Of a DNA stretch of 64,000 nt, positions 62,638 to 64,000 are shown one piece after another. The translations under genes were made by a program, and so were the position numbers. Under the pieces are notes generated by a model that worked only from the letters and a program-made list of their open reading frames with translations, was not told the DNA's origin and searched no databases. Source of the stretch: Gabonibacter massiliensis (GTDB lineage Bacteria > Bacteroidota > Bacteroidia > Bacteroidales > Marinifilaceae). Where the stretch lies: positions 62,001-126,000 of the forward strand of contig LN913012.1 in assembly GCA_001487125.1 (NCBI GenBank). Reading direction: 5' to 3'. The first letter of the stretch is position 1, and the number at the start of each line of letters is the position of its first letter.

Positions 62638-64000
62638 ATGAAGAAGATTATTTTATTCGTGTTGATGTTCAGTAGTTTTGTTTCTTTTGCTGCGGAGAAT
62701 AAAACAAAGCTGGTTGTTGGTGTCGTGATAAGCCATTTTTATCCGGAGTGGCTTGAGTGGTATAGGCAGGATCTTTCTGCAGGAGGCTTTAAAAGACTCA
62801 TGCAGCAGGGGGGTGAATTGAATATGAATTATAATTACGTTTATACTCAAACGGGAGTAGACCACGTCACCCTATATACCGGAATGCTTCCGGCAGAACA
62901 TGGGATCGTATCCAAAATTTGGTATGACCGACTCCGTAGGGGAAGACAAAGTGCCGTAATGACGGGGGATTATTATGAGGTCGGATCTCAACAAGGGGAT
63001 AGTATAAAAAGTTTAAGTCCTGACTTTATCCGAACCCTTAACTTAGGGAGTGCTTTAAAGATGAATAATGGTTTCTCGAAGGTTTATAGTGTGGCCATGA
63101 ACGGGGATGAGGCGGTATTGAGCGGAGGGAGTAGTGCCGATCAGGCTTTTTGGTTTAGTGAAAAGACTGGAAAATGGGTTTCATCGACTTTTTATAAAGA
63201 ACGGTTACCGGAGTGGTTGATTCGTTACAACGATCGTATTGAGAGTGATTCTTTGGTAAACAGAGGGTGGATGCCATTGTCGGATGAAAGAGGGAGTGCT
63301 GCCAAAATCAAAAGTAAATTCGGATTGGCAAATTTGTTTTATTACGACCTTGTTCGGGCAAAAAGGGAATACAAGACCTATCGAGTTTTGAAGGCGACCC
63401 CGCATGCTAATACTTTAGTCTGCGCTTTGGCGAAACGATTGATTGCCGAAGAGAGATTGGGAAAAGATAACGATCCGGATTTGCTGGCCGTCAATTTTTC
63501 ATGTTTGGATTACATGCACAGGGATTTTACCGTAGACTCGGAAGAAGAGAAAGATGCTTTCTTGCGTTTGGATAGGAATATGGAGGATTTGTTGACTTTT
63601 CTTGATCTTAAGGTGGGGAAAGGAAATTATACCTTATTCGTAACTTTCTCCGAAATGCGGGAATTGATGCCCGAAGACTTGATAAAGGTGAAACTGAATT
63701 CGAGTTATTTTAGTATATATAAGGCCGTAGCTTTATTAAAATCTTATTTGGGGTTGATCTACGGACCGGGAGATTGGATCGCCGACTATGATCAGGGACA
63801 GATATATTTGAATCGGGATTTAATCGAAAGGAAAAAATTGAACTTAAAAGAGATGGAAGACCGTATAGCGGATTTCTTGATCGATTTTGAGGGAATTGCA
63901 AAGGTTATTACTGCTTATTCACTAACACATACGGCTTTTACTTCGGGCGTGGATCAATTGATACAAAACGCTTTCTCTCATAAGCGAAGCGGAGACGTGT
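62638..64000 (+). CDS. Alkaline-phosphatase-superfamily protein with lost metal ligands (partial)
   Basis: Runs off the right edge after 454 codons. The signal peptide is MKKIILFVLMFSSFVSFAAE. The fold is that of PafA-type alkaline phosphatases: KLVVGVV..., GGFKRLMQQGG, and YTQTGVDHVTLYTG with the nucleophile Thr72 retained, then HGIVSKIWYD. Key metal ligands differ from what I recall for PafA: the D of VVDQMR is S32 in VVISHFY; the D-x3-H pair keeps D291 but has R295 for His; and the D-H pair is S338-E339 in VTFSEMRE. The enzyme is therefore probably a non-catalytic relative (pseudoenzyme). Start at 62638 fits the promoter at 62577. Confidence 0.8.
   Translation, partial: MKKIILFVLMFSSFVSFAAENKTKLVVGVVISHFYPEWLEWYRQDLSAGGFKRLMQQGGELNMNYNYVYTQTGVDHVTLYTGMLPAEHGIVSKIWYDRLRRGRQSAVMTGDYYEVGSQQGDSIKSLSPDFIRTLNLGSALKMNNGFSKVYSVAMNGDEAVLSGGSSADQAFWFSEKTGKWVSSTFYKERLPEWLIRYNDRIESDSLVNRGWMPLSDERGSAAKIKSKFGLANLFYYDLVRAKREYKTYRVLKATPHANTLVCALAKRLIAEERLGKDNDPDLLAVNFSCLDYMHRDFTVDSEEEKDAFLRLDRNMEDLLTFLDLKVGKGNYTLFVTFSEMRELMPEDLIKVKLNSSYFSIYKAVALLKSYLGLIYGPGDWIADYDQGQIYLNRDLIERKKLNLKEMEDRIADFLIDFEGIAKVITAYSLTHTAFTSGVDQLIQNAFSHKRSGDV

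Noticed and set aside
1-64000. CRISPR arrays
   Set aside because: No regularly spaced direct repeats of about 25-40 bases were seen, and no cas gene was recognised.
1-64000. Insertion sequences or ribosomal RNA genes
   Set aside because: No transposase-like protein with a DDE or HUH motif (other than the relaxase-like protein) and no rRNA stretch was recognised.

Overview
This window is a Bacteroidetes (Bacteroidales) chromosome segment. The evidence is the SusC/SusD-type receptors, lipoproteins with short signal peptides, promoters of the TTG-N19/20-TAnnTTTG type, A-rich ribosome-binding regions and a DUF5712/BfmA-style mobilization module. The mix of genes would suit the Odoribacter/Butyricimonas group, but that is only a guess.

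Layout: (1) 0-7.1 kb, a SusC-SusD-DUF4843-PKD-like outer-membrane uptake operon ending at a clear terminator. (2) 7.1-20.7 kb, a patchwork of single genes: a lipoprotein, a PD-(D/E)XK nuclease-like protein, a small exported protein, a large ABC-permease/M1-like/golvesin-like chimera, a double GNAT, a class A beta-lactamase, an ABC-GntR operon and a 3-methyladenine glycosylase. Between them lie decayed genes: a DUF1848 remnant, an aldo/keto reductase with a 4Fe-4S tail, and a YoaP-like acetyltransferase. (3) 20.9-24.0 kb, a hybrid sensor kinase of visibly higher GC. (4) about 24.7-38.2 kb, an AT-rich accessory island ending at the 3' end of a tRNA-Ser gene. It carries a Crp-like regulator, a methyltransferase-GNAT-metallo-beta-lactamase-GNAT-TonB receptor cluster, a TIR fragment, a PIN-like protein, a decaying mobilization module with an oriT-like region, an RlmJ-like methyltransferase and a second Crp-like paralogue. 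(5) 38.5-50.3 kb, a radical SAM gene and a complete Kdp potassium system with two tiny upstream genes (one is KdpF), an outer-membrane protein, a split KdpD/histidine kinase pair and a sigma-54 activator. (6) 50.4-64 kb, a TonB receptor with a His-rich partner, a giant alpha-2-macroglobulin lipoprotein, UDP-glucose dehydrogenase, a lipid kinase, TetR and Lrp regulators, and the start of an alkaline-phosphatase-fold protein that has lost metal ligands.

The most interesting readings are as follows. The Kdp locus appears to be a sigma-54 regulon: a -24/-12 promoter lies just upstream of the operon, and a TTTTCA-N3-TGAAAA palindrome occurs both upstream of that promoter and, as a tandem pair, upstream of the kdpD-like gene. 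The island carries a B1 metallo-beta-lactamase lipoprotein with an unusual duplicated N-terminal motif, and a second, class A beta-lactamase lies 10 kb away. The mobilization genes show three independent disruptions, so the island looks stranded. No integrase is visible in the window.
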